NCBI GenBank assembly: GCA_002287035.1
Contig: NSKG01000002.1
Location: 310,001-374,000 of the forward strand
Reading direction: 5' to 3'
Length of the DNA: 64,000 nt
Source of the DNA: Pseudomonas sp. WN033
Lineage (GTDB): Bacteria > Pseudomonadota > Gammaproteobacteria > Pseudomonadales > Pseudomonadaceae
The notes beneath the pieces were generated by a model. The model was not told where the DNA came from. It made no database searches and saw only the letters and a program-made list of their open reading frames with translations. This document shows, piece after piece, positions 1-8,670 of this stretch. Position numbers and translations under genes: made by a program. Position 1 is the stretch's first letter; every line of letters begins with the position of its first letter.

Positions 1-1428
1 TATCCCGAACGCGCCTGTCATGGTGATTCCTGCCCGCTGGCCAAGGGCTTCTACGACCGTTTGCCGGCCGCACGTCTGGCGGCGCTACAAGCAGGCTGGC
101 TGGATCAGGCCCAGGTCCGGGCCATCGCCAGGGAGCATCAGATCTGCCCTTATTATCTGAGTCAGGAGTTGTGTCGCTGGAGCGATGTCGTGGTCTGCGA
201 TTACAACTACTACTTCGATCTTGGTGCCCTGCTCTATAGCCTGACCCTGATCAACGACTGGCGCGTTACCCTGCTGGTCGATGAAGCACACAACCTGATC
301 GACCGGGCCCGCGGCATGTATAGCGCCGAACTCGACCAGGCCCGTTTCAACAGCCTGCGCCGTAGCGCCCCCGCCCGACTCAAGGGCCCACTGGATCGGG
401 TCGCCCGGCACTGGAACCAGTTACACCAGGACCAACAAGCCGACTATCAGATCTATCCGCAGGTTGCCGACCTGTTTGTCGCCAGCCTGAACAAAGCCGT
501 CAGCGCCCTGACTGACCACCTGACCGACCAGCCCACCGGCAATGACACCGCACTGTTGCAGTTTTACCTGGATGCCATGCTGTTCTGCCGGCTGGCCGAG
601 GCCTACGGCCCGCACTCGCTGTTCGATATCACTCGCTACCAGGACCGCCAGCAAGCGCTATCAACCCTGTGCCTGCGCAATGTGATTCCCGCGCCCTTTC
701 TTGCCGAACGTTTTCGCCTGGCGCACAGCAGCACCCTGTTCTCGGCCACCTTGAGCCCGGCGCCCTACTACCGGGACCTGCTGGGGCTGAATCAGGACTG
801 CCAGGCACTGGAGGTTGAATCGCCGTTTCGCTCGGAGCAACTCGACGTGCGCATTACCTCCAAACTGTCGACCCGCTACCCCGATCGCACTGACAGTCTG
901 GGTCCCATCAGCGCCTTGATCGCCCAGCAGTTCCACCAACGCCCCGGCAACTATCTGGCGTTTTTCAGCAGCTACGACTATCTGCAACAGGCTCTGGCGC
1001 ATCTGCGCCGTCACTATCCGCAGATACCGCTGTGGGAGCAGTCACGGCAAATGAACGAATCCCAGCGCCAGAGTTTTCTCGAACGCTTCACCAGCGAATC
1101 CCAAGGGGTGGGCTTTGCCGTGCTCGGCGGCGCCTTTGGCGAAGGTATCGACCTGCCGGGACCACGCCTGATCGGCGCTTTTATCGCCACCCTGGGACTG
1201 CCGCAAGTCAATCCGGTGAACGAGGAAATCCGCCAGCGCATGGAAGATCAGTTCGGCAATGGCTACGACTACGCCTACCTCTACCCAGGCCTGCAGAAAG
1301 TGGTCCAGGCCGCTGGCCGGGTCATCCGCACCACCGAAGATCAGGGAGTGGTCTGGTTACTGGATCAACGCTTTGCTGAGCGCCGGATCCGCCGCTGGTT
1401 ACCCAGTTGGTGGCAGATCCGCAGCTGA
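1..1428 (+). CDS. ATP-dependent DNA helicase, Fe-S XPD/DinG-like, 5'-truncated by window edge
   Basis: The reading frame is open from base 1, so this is the C-terminal ~475 residues of a larger superfamily 2 helicase; the N-terminal Walker A part lies outside the window. Four cysteines (two in the first 11 codons, then ICPYYL and QELC) sit where XPD/DinG helicases bind a 4Fe-4S cluster. A DEAH box (LLVDEAHNL) follows, and motif VI is seen as QAAGRVIRT near the end. The predicted role is 5'-3' unwinding in DNA repair. An internal TTG at 61 is probably not the start, because the first cluster cysteines lie upstream of it. The gene ends 5 bp from a convergent hydrolase gene. Confidence 0.85.
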   Translation, partial: YPERACHGDSCPLAKGFYDRLPAARLAALQAGWLDQAQVRAIAREHQICPYYLSQELCRWSDVVVCDYNYYFDLGALLYSLTLINDWRVTLLVDEAHNLIDRARGMYSAELDQARFNSLRRSAPARLKGPLDRVARHWNQLHQDQQADYQIYPQVADLFVASLNKAVSALTDHLTDQPTGNDTALLQFYLDAMLFCRLAEAYGPHSLFDITRYQDRQQALSTLCLRNVIPAPFLAERFRLAHSSTLFSATLSPAPYYRDLLGLNQDCQALEVESPFRSEQLDVRITSKLSTRYPDRTDSLGPISALIAQQFHQRPGNYLAFFSSYDYLQQALAHLRRHYPQIPLWEQSRQMNESQRQSFLERFTSESQGVGFAVLGGAFGEGIDLPGPRLIGAFIATLGLPQVNPVNEEIRQRMEDQFGNGYDYAYLYPGLQKVVQAAGRVIRTTEDQGVVWLLDQRFAERRIRRWLPSWWQIRS

Positions 1429-1433
1429 CTGAA

Positions 1434-2729
1434 TCAACGCAGCAGATTAGCCAGCGCCTGCATAGCCAGCCGAGTGGTCGCAAAGGTATGTGCCGAAGGC
1501 GCCAAGGGATGGGATGACAACCGCACAACCACCAATCCGACCTCAGGGTTGATATGCAGCAGTTGCCCGTAAGCACCAAGCGCCTCATAGACCCCGTCCG
1601 GGTTGTGACTGACCCACCATTGGCTACGGTAGGAATAACCCGGCTGGTAATCGCGTCCGGAAGCAATGAAAGCATCCTGGTCAGCCCCCCGGCGCAGGTC
1701 GGCAATCACCTCAGGACTGATGATCTGCTGGCCGTTGAAACGCCCATCCTGGCGCATCATCTCGGCAAACCGGGCCAGATCACGCAAGGTCGCGTTGAAC
1801 CCGGCCCCAGCCCATTCGGTACCAAGCCGATCAAGCAGCAGATAACCGTCCTGCTCCGCACCCATCGGCTGCCACAGACGCTCACTGAACAGTTGCGCCA
1901 GCGACATGCCGGTAGCCCGGCGCATTATCCAGCCCAGCACTTCAGTATGCACCGTGCGGTAGACAAAGCCCTGGCCATGCTCACCGGCAGCCTCAATGCT
2001 GGCCAGGTAGCTGTAAATATCCTGCGGTCCGGCGTACTGCGCCGGGGTCGGCAGTAAACCGGCGGCAAAACCATATTGCAGAACATCGGACTGCAGGTCG
2101 GTTTCGCTGTAGGCGACCTCGGCGGTCATATCCAGCACCTGGCGCAAGGTAGCCCCGGCCCAGCCACTGTGTTTCAGCTCCGGGATATAGTCGCTGACCA
2201 GCATCTGCTCATCCAGTACGCCCTCAACCAGCAGTTGCGCCGCCAGCACGCCAAGCAGTGACTTGCTGAGCGACCAGAGCATATGCGGTGACTCTGCCGG
2301 CATGCCCTGATGATAGGCCTCGTAGATGACCTGGCCGTCCTTCATGATCAGCGTGGCATCGGCATAGCTGCTGCGAAGATAGTCCGCAAAGCTCAGTTTC
2401 TGGCCATCCGGGCCGACAAAATCCAGAGCATCGATACGCTCACGCAGGCTTTCGCCAGTTGGCAGCAGACTCGGCGGCATCAGCCCACGCGCGATATTGC
2501 GGCTGGGAAGCAGCTCGCGCATATGATGAAAAGCCCAGCGAGAATTGGGGTAGTTCAGCAGGTAGTTGTCACGCGTGATCTGCACCTGAGCTGGCGGCGG
2601 GAAGCCCTGCATCAACCCCAACTGATCCAGACGCACCGCTTCCGGGTCTGGCAGTCCTTCGGCGGACACCCCCAGCGGTGCTGCCAGCCACACTCCCAGC
2701 ATGGCTACAGCCCAAGACCTAGGGAACAT
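1434..2729 (-). CDS. Serine hydrolase, beta-lactamase / class C fold, exported
   Basis: This 431-residue protein has a hydrophobic signal sequence (MFPRSWAVAMLGVWLAAPLG) and the class C beta-lactamase-family signature: Ser153-x-x-Lys156 in WSLSK, and a Tyr at about 257 in the VYRTVHTEVLG segment, as in 6-aminohexanoate-dimer hydrolases. I chose the ATG at 2729, which has a GAGG box about 8 nt upstream and puts the signal peptide at the N-terminus. The in-frame ATG at 2786 would add a non-signal extension overlapping the upstream gene by 68 bp. It overlaps the end of the alpha/beta hydrolase gene by 11 bp, so the two are probably co-transcribed. It is probably an esterase or amidase; the substrate is unknown and resistance is not implied. 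Confidence 0.85.
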   Translation of the reverse strand: MFPRSWAVAMLGVWLAAPLGVSAEGLPDPEAVRLDQLGLMQGFPPPAQVQITRDNYLLNYPNSRWAFHHMRELLPSRNIARGLMPPSLLPTGESLRERIDALDFVGPDGQKLSFADYLRSSYADATLIMKDGQVIYEAYHQGMPAESPHMLWSLSKSLLGVLAAQLLVEGVLDEQMLVSDYIPELKHSGWAGATLRQVLDMTAEVAYSETDLQSDVLQYGFAAGLLPTPAQYAGPQDIYSYLASIEAAGEHGQGFVYRTVHTEVLGWIMRRATGMSLAQLFSERLWQPMGAEQDGYLLLDRLGTEWAGAGFNATLRDLARFAEMMRQDGRFNGQQIISPEVIADLRRGADQDAFIASGRDYQPGYSYRSQWWVSHNPDGVYEALGAYGQLLHINPEVGLVVVRLSSHPLAPSAHTFATTRLAMQALANLLR

Positions 2730-3534
2730 AAGCGGAAACCTCGGTGAGCGGATAGTCGCGCCGGATGAAGTCATGCAGCAAGGCATTCAACTGCTCGGGC
2801 TGATCGAGTGGCGTGGCATGCCCGGAATCGCACACCACTTCGAGCTTGGCGTTCAAGAGCTGCGCGGTGTAAGCCTGTTTGAACGCCAGCGGGGTGTAAT
2901 CGCGATCCCCTGCCACTACCAGTACCGGCACGTCGGCCTGATTGACCGACTCCGGTGCCGCCCAGCCCAGGATGGCACGCAGCGCATGCAGGTAGGAAAC
3001 CCGATCATTGCTGGCCAGGCGTTGCGCCACCCGGCGACGCAGATCAGCCTGCTCCGGGTGTGGGAACAGCTTGTGCGCCAGCACATGGCCCAGGGTCTTC
3101 AACCCCAGCAGACGGATCATCGCCAGACGGGTTGCCACCTTGAAACGCACAGCCCAACTGTCCAGCGGGAAGCTCGGCGCACTGTTGATAACCACCAGGC
3201 CATCTAGCAACTGCGGACGCCGCGCCAGCAGTTCAAAGCCGATCATCCCCCCCATGGAAATACCGACCAGAATGCAGCCCTGAATGCCGACCGTTTCAAT
3301 AAACTCGGCTACATCACCCGCCAGTTCCGCGACTGTGACCGGCGCTCGCAGCACCTGACTGTCGCCATGGCCACGCAGGTCCAGAGCCCAGACCTGCGCG
3401 TAACGCGACAGGTCATTGATTTGTGGCTGCCAGTCCTGCAGCGACGAGCCCAGCCCATGCAGCAGCAAGACCGGAACCCCCTGTCCTTCGCGCACATAAG
3501 CAATCCGCGCGTTGTTCAACTGAATAAAATTCAC
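2719..3534 (-). CDS. Alpha/beta-fold hydrolase
   Basis: A 271-residue cytosolic-type alpha/beta hydrolase with no signal peptide. It shows an oxyanion-loop HG motif (LLLHGLGSSLQDW), DLRGHGDS, the nucleophile elbow GISMGG with Ser93, a likely acid in VVAGDRDYTPL and the late His in DSGHATPLDQP. This is the standard triad order for esterases, lactonases and C-C hydrolases. It is the first gene of a two-gene minus-strand unit with the exported serine hydrolase and is divergent from a TetR regulator 156 bp away, which suggests that regulator controls it. The substrate cannot be told from sequence. Confidence 0.88.
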   Translation of the reverse strand: MNFIQLNNARIAYVREGQGVPVLLLHGLGSSLQDWQPQINDLSRYAQVWALDLRGHGDSQVLRAPVTVAELAGDVAEFIETVGIQGCILVGISMGGMIGFELLARRPQLLDGLVVINSAPSFPLDSWAVRFKVATRLAMIRLLGLKTLGHVLAHKLFPHPEQADLRRRVAQRLASNDRVSYLHALRAILGWAAPESVNQADVPVLVVAGDRDYTPLAFKQAYTAQLLNAKLEVVCDSGHATPLDQPEQLNALLHDFIRRDYPLTEVSAYVP

Positions 3535-3690
3535 TTTTCCCCCTTGAATCCTGTCATTGGCATGACTGCCATTAGCGTTCCCCGATGCAAGCCGTCAGCC
3601 ACGGATTCGTCCCTGTGCCAGCGTCCTGGCGCGTTTGCCTAATCACCCGGCGGGCCTATAGAATCAAACGGTTTTCACAGAGACCTCACC

Positions 3691-4302
3691 ATGTACAGCA
3701 TTTCCAGTCCTACCCAGGCGCGTAGCCGCAAAGCCCTGGAGCGCTTTCTCAATGTGACCGCCGAACTGCTGGCCGAAAACCGCTTTGAAGAAACCAGCAT
3801 TGCCCAGATCGCCCAACTGGCCGAATCTTCGGTCGGCACCTTCTACCGCCTGCTCGCAGACAAAGACGTATTGCTGTATGCCGTTCACCAGCGTTTTGTC
3901 GAACAAAGCCAACTGGCGATTGGTGAGCTGCTGGCTGACCTGCAGCGCAACGACGCACCACTGACCGAACAGGTCGAAGGCTTTGTGCATGGCATCATCC
4001 AGCTGTTCGAGGGGCACGAAGGTCTGCTGCGCGCCTTGATCCGGCGCAGCTCATCCGACCTGCAGTTCCGCCAGCGCTTCCATGAACTCAACGCCTACAT
4101 TGGCCACAGCCTGCGTGAGCTGGTGCTGGCCCACAGCGGTGAGCTGTCCCACCCTTACCCCGACCAGGCTGCCGACCTCGCCGCCCATGTCCTGCTGGCC
4201 AGCATGAACTACTTCACCATGGTTGGAACCCTGGGCGAGACTCCCCGCACTCGCGTTGCCGGGGAGCTGTCTCGCCTGATCTGCAACTACCTGGAAGCCT
4301 GA
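3691..4302 (+). CDS. TetR/AcrR family transcriptional regulator
   Basis: A 203-residue one-component regulator. The N-terminal helix-turn-helix (TSIAQIAQLAESSVGTFYR, about residues 31-50) is typical of the TetR family; the C-terminal helical ligand domain is unassigned. It is divergent from the hydrolase pair and convergent with the DUF1329/DUF1302 pair, ending 7 bp from it. Candidate targets are therefore the hydrolase promoter and the DUF1302 promoter, which carries a 10-bp inverted repeat at 7447-7474. The ATG follows the sequence cagagacctcacc, a weak ribosome site. Confidence 0.85.
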   Translation: MYSISSPTQARSRKALERFLNVTAELLAENRFEETSIAQIAQLAESSVGTFYRLLADKDVLLYAVHQRFVEQSQLAIGELLADLQRNDAPLTEQVEGFVHGIIQLFEGHEGLLRALIRRSSSDLQFRQRFHELNAYIGHSLRELVLAHSGELSHPYPDQAADLAAHVLLASMNYFTMVGTLGETPRTRVAGELSRLICNYLEA

Positions 4303-4308
4303 TTCTGC

Positions 4309-5667
4309 CTAACGCCGGCTGTCACGGCGCAATTGCGCCGGCGTGAAATCATTGGGCCGCAGTTCAACGTTGAACTGGTGTGGTGGCTCCTCGTTGGACA
4401 AAAGACCGATCACATAACGCCCACCAATCAGGTCATACACGGCATCCCCTTTGGTCCATACCAGTGGCTGGTCATACAGATTGATCGTGTAGGACTCGCC
4501 CAGCCGCCAGAGGTTGTCGCGGTTGTCATAATGATCGACCACCACCAGGTGATAGCTGTCCTCATCGAAGTACATGTCGCGCTGCTTGTACTGATGACGC
4601 AGTCCATCCTTGAGCGTCGCGCGTACGTGCCAGACACGATGCAGCTCATAACGCAGCAAATCCGGATTGACATGACCACGCTGGACGATATCGCTGTAGC
4701 GGTTGCTCTTGTCCGCCAGCCGGTAGCTGTTGTATGGAATGATCAACTCCTTCTTGCCCATCAGCTCCCAGTCGTACTTGTCCGGGGCGCCGGAGAACAT
4801 GTCGAAGTTATCCGTGGTACGCATCCCGTCCGAAGCGGTGCCGGGTGAGTCATAGGCCACATTCGGCGCTCGTCTTACCCGCCGCTGGCCGGCCGCGTAG
4901 ATCCATGACATCCGCGGCTCGCGTACCTGATTCACGGTCTCATGCACCAGCAACTCAGTCCCGGCCAGCCGTGCTGGCGCCAGTACCGACTGGCGGAAGT
5001 AGAACAGAATGTTGCCGTTGGGCTGGTTGTGGTCGCCGGCGTGCTCGTTGAAGAGGAAATAATCCTCAATCCTGGTCATGAAATAATTGCCGTTCGGCTG
5101 CGGAACCGCTTGTGCATAGGAGCGCTTGACGCTGTCACCACGATAGCGCAGCAGGTGGTTCCACAGCACCTCCAGTGCCGAACCCGGTATCGGGAAAGGC
5201 GTCGCAACGCTAAAACCGGAAATCCCGTTGCCGTCATCAATCAGCTCAGCGGTGGCCGTATTGGCCTTGGCCGCGGCATACACCTTGTCCGGATAGGAGG
5301 CCGAACGCCGGGTTGGATAGACATTCAGCTTCCAGCTATCGGCATAGCGCTCAAGCATCGCCACTTGCCCGGGACTGAGCTGCTCCCGATAGTCGGCAAG
5401 GTTGCCCGCCGTCACGCTGAACAGCGGCTTGTCCGTCATGAACGGATCGATATAGCCGCGCTCAGCGTGGAAGGCATTGGCTGACGCCTCCAGACCACCC
5501 TCCCATGAAGGAATACTGCCAGCAGCGTTGCCGGCGCGCTCTGCCCCCAGCGGGGTCAGATCCTGCCCCAGGCGAGCCACCTGGGCCGGGTCAACCTTGG
5601 CCTGCGCCACACCGACCGCCAACAGGCAGGCAAAAGCACCTACCAGAAATGATTCTGTATTTTTCAT
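4309..5667 (-). CDS. DUF1329 domain protein, exported (first of two paralogues)
   Basis: About 452 residues with a cleavable signal (MKNTESFLVGAFACLLAVG...AQA) followed by the DUF1329 N-terminal signature KVDPAQVARLGQDLTPLGAE. DUF1329 proteins are periplasmic and have been compared with LolB/LppX-like lipid-binding folds; they nearly always pair with DUF1302 outer-membrane-type proteins. Here it directly follows the DUF1302 gene. I chose the ATG at 5667, which has an AGG box 9 nt upstream; the ATG at 5676 sits immediately against that AGG. A second DUF1329 protein is encoded at 18834. The function is unproven; handling of hydrophobic substrates or lipids at the outer membrane is inferred. Confidence 0.85.
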   Translation of the reverse strand: MKNTESFLVGAFACLLAVGVAQAKVDPAQVARLGQDLTPLGAERAGNAAGSIPSWEGGLEASANAFHAERGYIDPFMTDKPLFSVTAGNLADYREQLSPGQVAMLERYADSWKLNVYPTRRSASYPDKVYAAAKANTATAELIDDGNGISGFSVATPFPIPGSALEVLWNHLLRYRGDSVKRSYAQAVPQPNGNYFMTRIEDYFLFNEHAGDHNQPNGNILFYFRQSVLAPARLAGTELLVHETVNQVREPRMSWIYAAGQRRVRRAPNVAYDSPGTASDGMRTTDNFDMFSGAPDKYDWELMGKKELIIPYNSYRLADKSNRYSDIVQRGHVNPDLLRYELHRVWHVRATLKDGLRHQYKQRDMYFDEDSYHLVVVDHYDNRDNLWRLGESYTINLYDQPLVWTKGDAVYDLIGGRYVIGLLSNEEPPHQFNVELRPNDFTPAQLRRDSRR

Positions 5668-5680
5668 TGTTTTCATCCTG

Positions 5681-7423
5681 TTAGAAGCTGTACTTGACAC
5701 TCAGGCTCAGGTAATCGCGATCAGTTCGCTTGTTCGCCAGCCCCCCGCCGTCGTAGCCGACGTAACGCACCCCGAAGGTCAGCGCTTCCTGATAAACCGC
5801 ATCGACTCCCAGCGAATAGCTGCGAGCCCGCTTGATCAGGCCATTGGTCAACTGTGGCGCCACGCCATTGATCCCGTACTGATAACCGGCACTGGGAATC
5901 AGGTTGAACAGGTTCATGACATTGCTATAGGTCAGCGACATGCTGCCCTGGGCGCCCCAGGCGCTGGACGTGGCACCGTAGTAATCGATCTGCGAATCAA
6001 GCCCTTGAACCCGGCTACCGACCAGTTCAAGCATCAGCGTTCCGGTATTCGAGCCCAGCAAGCCGTTGAAGCTCTGGATACCGACCAGCGCCGCCTGCCA
6101 CATCGGTTTCTCGTGATAGCCATCCAGCCGCGTACCAACCGGCAATCCCGCGAGGTTGCCCAGCAGCGCCGTTGGCAGGTATTCCCCCAGGCCCAGGGCG
6201 ATCGGCGCATTCGGGCGGTAACTCAGCTCCCCGGCCAACGACACGCCATTCAGCCAGCTGTCGCCGCCCAAACTGGTATTGAAGCTGAGCCCATAGAGAT
6301 GGCGCTTTTCAAGATACTCGGCGTAATAGCGTGAGCTGGTGCCCACCGGCAGCACACCGACTCCGGGAATGACCACCGGCTGACCGACGGTCAAGCCGAG
6401 CATCGGCACATTCATGTTGTAGCGCAGGTAATAGAAGCCCAGCTCACTGTAATTGAGATCAGGCACCAACCAGCGCAGCGCCACCCCATACTGGCTGGCA
6501 CCATCGGCCTTGTGATCCCGCTCACGCGGTATATAGGTAGTTGGCAGGTATCCCTTGAGCGCAGCGAAGGCTGGCAGGTCCGGCAGACTATCGGCGAAGG
6601 CCTGGGCCTGACCCGGACTGTCGAACGCCAACCCGCCGGTCAAAGGCTCCTGCAGGGGCGGTAGCATCAGGTAGTTACAACCACCACCGATCACATCAAG
6701 CGTGGAGAAATAGGTGCCGCAGGGGTCAATGCGGGTACGCTCCCAGGCACGGCTGGGCTGCCAGTAACCTTCGACCGACAGCCCCTCGCTCAACTCGAAC
6801 GACAGATAGCCCATCAGCGTCGGCATGTAAGCTTCCTTGAGCTCGGAGCCGGGAGCCCGCAAGGCGTTCAGATCAACCGGATTGGTCGCACCGATACCGT
6901 TCTGGGCAAACAGACCTTCACCCCAATTGATCACCTGGCGCCCCACCCGCGCATTCAGCGCCCGGTCGGCCAGCGTCCAGCTGCCATACACGAAGGCATC
7001 AAGCAGATCGACACTGGAGCCGGCATCATTCAGCCCCCGGCTAGGGATGTCCCGGTGCCGTCGCGAGTCGTCCTCAAGTTCAAAGTCATAGAAAGCCCGG
7101 CCGCGTACAAACACGCCAAAGCGTTCCTGGTAACTCAGATCAAGATCGGACACAGCCTTGGCTACTTCCGAAAACAGCTCGCCACGCTTGAAGTTGAGAT
7201 TGCCGTCATCGGAATTGATCAGCGCGCTGTTATCCCCCCGGCCGCCGTTGGCGCGGGCAATAAGCCGGCTGTCCTGCTTCTGCATACGGTAATTGACCCC
7301 ATAGGAAAGGGTCGTATCGAGCGATAGCGACCAGTCTCCTGAGCGGGTCTGAAACGCCAGAACCTGGCTGCTTGTCAGCAGCGCCAGGCAGCCTGCCACC
7401 CACGCTTTTCCCTGTGTTGCCAC
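5681..7423 (-). CDS. DUF1302 family outer-membrane-type protein
   Basis: About 580 residues with a signal peptide (VATQGKAWVAGCLALL...VLA). The mature part is rich in alternating aromatic/hydrophobic strands and ends in LSLSVKYSF, a C-terminal Phe signature typical of outer-membrane beta-barrels. I chose the GTG at 7423 because a GGAGG box lies 5 nt upstream; an ATG at 7495 would put a long polar segment before the signal peptide. It is the first gene of a two-gene unit with DUF1329, with only a 13-bp gap. A perfect 10-bp inverted repeat 24 bp upstream is a likely operator. An outer-membrane channel for lipidic compounds is inferred from the family pairing. Confidence 0.85.
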   Translation of the reverse strand: MATQGKAWVAGCLALLTSSQVLAFQTRSGDWSLSLDTTLSYGVNYRMQKQDSRLIARANGGRGDNSALINSDDGNLNFKRGELFSEVAKAVSDLDLSYQERFGVFVRGRAFYDFELEDDSRRHRDIPSRGLNDAGSSVDLLDAFVYGSWTLADRALNARVGRQVINWGEGLFAQNGIGATNPVDLNALRAPGSELKEAYMPTLMGYLSFELSEGLSVEGYWQPSRAWERTRIDPCGTYFSTLDVIGGGCNYLMLPPLQEPLTGGLAFDSPGQAQAFADSLPDLPAFAALKGYLPTTYIPRERDHKADGASQYGVALRWLVPDLNYSELGFYYLRYNMNVPMLGLTVGQPVVIPGVGVLPVGTSSRYYAEYLEKRHLYGLSFNTSLGGDSWLNGVSLAGELSYRPNAPIALGLGEYLPTALLGNLAGLPVGTRLDGYHEKPMWQAALVGIQSFNGLLGSNTGTLMLELVGSRVQGLDSQIDYYGATSSAWGAQGSMSLTYSNVMNLFNLIPSAGYQYGINGVAPQLTNGLIKRARSYSLGVDAVYQEALTFGVRYVGYDGGGLANKRTDRDYLSLSVKYSF

Positions 7424-7446
7424 GAGGACCTCCAAAGTATTGTTAT

Positions 7447-7474
7447 TATCGGAACCGGAACATCGGTTCCGATA
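7447..7474. promoter_or_regulatory. Perfect 10-bp inverted repeat upstream of the DUF1302 gene
   Basis: TATCGGAACC and GGTTCCGATA flank an 8-bp spacer (GGAACATC). The site ends 24 bp before the GTG start of the DUF1302-DUF1329 unit, where a repressor or activator would sit. No T-tract follows, so it is not a terminator. The dyad size fits a TetR- or LuxR-type dimer; which protein binds is not known. Confidence 0.6.
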
Positions 7475-7590
7475 TATTAGGCGCGAGTTGAGCACTTCAC
7501 AAGTCTTTGCGGAAAATTTTCTTCATGCGCCAAGAATGCTGATTCAGAGCCGTTACAGGCTTATTACCAGGGCTTGGATGAACTGACGCC

Positions 7591-7621
7591 TTGACAGAAT
7601 CGGAATTCTGATTCCTATTTA
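7591..7621 (+). promoter_or_regulatory. Possible sigma70 promoter for the PHA depolymerase gene
   Basis: A consensus -35 TTGACA (7591-7596) is followed after 19 bp by TATTTA (7616-7621), with an imperfect GGAATTCTGATTCC dyad in between. It lies 70-100 bp upstream of the depolymerase ATG. The spacing is longer than the optimal 17 bp, so this is a candidate only. Confidence 0.35.
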
Positions 7622-7690
7622 TAGGGCGACAAGCACACTCCCGGGCTGCAGCTTTTGGCCCGTTCACAATGACAAAAATGGAGGTTCGCC

Positions 7691-8539
7691 ATGGCTACAC
7701 TCACCCGATTGCCACTGAAGTGGCTTGCCCTGCTCTGCCTGATGCTGAGCGCATCACAAGCCTGGGCCGATTCGCGCTGTAACGAACGCAAGAGAACCCT
7801 GTTACTGCCCGGCAAGATCAGTTGTAGCTACCAGTCAACCTGGATAGCGTCCAGCGATTTGACTCAACGCAAGATCATCTATCAGTTGCCCGTCGGCACA
7901 CCACCGGCAGATGGCTGGCCAGTAGTACTGATTTATCAGGGCTCTTTCTTCCCACTCAACAACTTCACCTACTACAGCAACGCCCCATACGGCGGCTTCT
8001 ATGAAGGCAAGCTGGTACAGACCCTGCTGGACAATGGCTATGCCGTAATCGCCCCCAGCGCCCCTGCCGACCTGTTCTGGCATACCAACATCCCTGGGTT
8101 AGCCAGCTTTTATGAGTTGAGTACCGACTTTAGCTTCCTGACCAATGTCTTTAGCGCTATCGACGACGGCCACTTCGGCCCGCTCAATGGTCAGCGCAAA
8201 TACGCCACCGGCATCTCCAGCGGGGGCTACAACACCAGCCGCATGGCCGTATCGTTCCCTGGCCAGTTCCGTGCCCTGGCGATCCAGGCTGGGTCCTATG
8301 CCACCTGCAGCGGCCCGCTCTGCTCAGTACCTGATACCTTGCCGGCTGATCACCCGCCTACCTATTTCCTCCATGGCTTTGTCGATTTCACGGTTCCATG
8401 GTGGAGCATGAACCTGTACTACGATCGCTTGCTGCATCAGGGCATTCCCACCGCACGGCATACCGAAACCCTCGGTGGGCATGAATGGTTTGCCGTCTCG
8501 CCCAGTAAAATCCTCGCCTGGTTCAACGCCCACCCCTGA
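7691..8539 (+). CDS. phaZ: Extracellular medium-chain-length PHA depolymerase
   Basis: A 282-residue secreted hydrolase with a signal peptide ending near QAWA (residue 26). The lipase box is GISSG with Ser176, the acid is Asp232 in HGFVDFTVPW and the base is His264 in LGGHEWF. Length, triad spacing and the GISSGG box match the extracellular mcl-PHA depolymerase of Pseudomonas fluorescens GK13 (triad Ser172/Asp228/His260), offset by four residues. It should cleave extracellular poly(3-hydroxyoctanoate)-type polyester to oligomers. Translation starts at the ATG with GGAGG 6 nt upstream. It is divergent from the DUF1302/DUF1329 unit. The symbol phaZ is shared with intracellular enzymes; this is the exported type. 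Confidence 0.85.
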   Translation: MATLTRLPLKWLALLCLMLSASQAWADSRCNERKRTLLLPGKISCSYQSTWIASSDLTQRKIIYQLPVGTPPADGWPVVLIYQGSFFPLNNFTYYSNAPYGGFYEGKLVQTLLDNGYAVIAPSAPADLFWHTNIPGLASFYELSTDFSFLTNVFSAIDDGHFGPLNGQRKYATGISSGGYNTSRMAVSFPGQFRALAIQAGSYATCSGPLCSVPDTLPADHPPTYFLHGFVDFTVPWWSMNLYYDRLLHQGIPTARHTETLGGHEWFAVSPSKILAWFNAHP

Positions 8540-8596
8540 AGACGGCCTGGCCTAACGCAAGCGACCACATACCCAGTACAGTAAGATCAAGGCAAC

Positions 8597-8640
8597 AAAA
8601 AACGCCCACTTCAACCCGATAGTCCGGATTGAAGTGGGCG
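8597..8640 (-). terminator. Rho-independent terminator (minus strand)
   Basis: A perfect 12-bp stem (CGCCCACTTCAA / TTGAAGTGGGCG, 8603-8614 and 8629-8640) has a 14-nt loop and is followed on the minus strand by six T. It lies 31 bp after the stop of the minus-strand membrane protein. It may also block plus-strand reading from the depolymerase gene, but there is no U-tract on that side. Confidence 0.85.
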
Positions 8641-8670
8641 TCCACTTACTACAGCCTGGTTAGTGAATCA

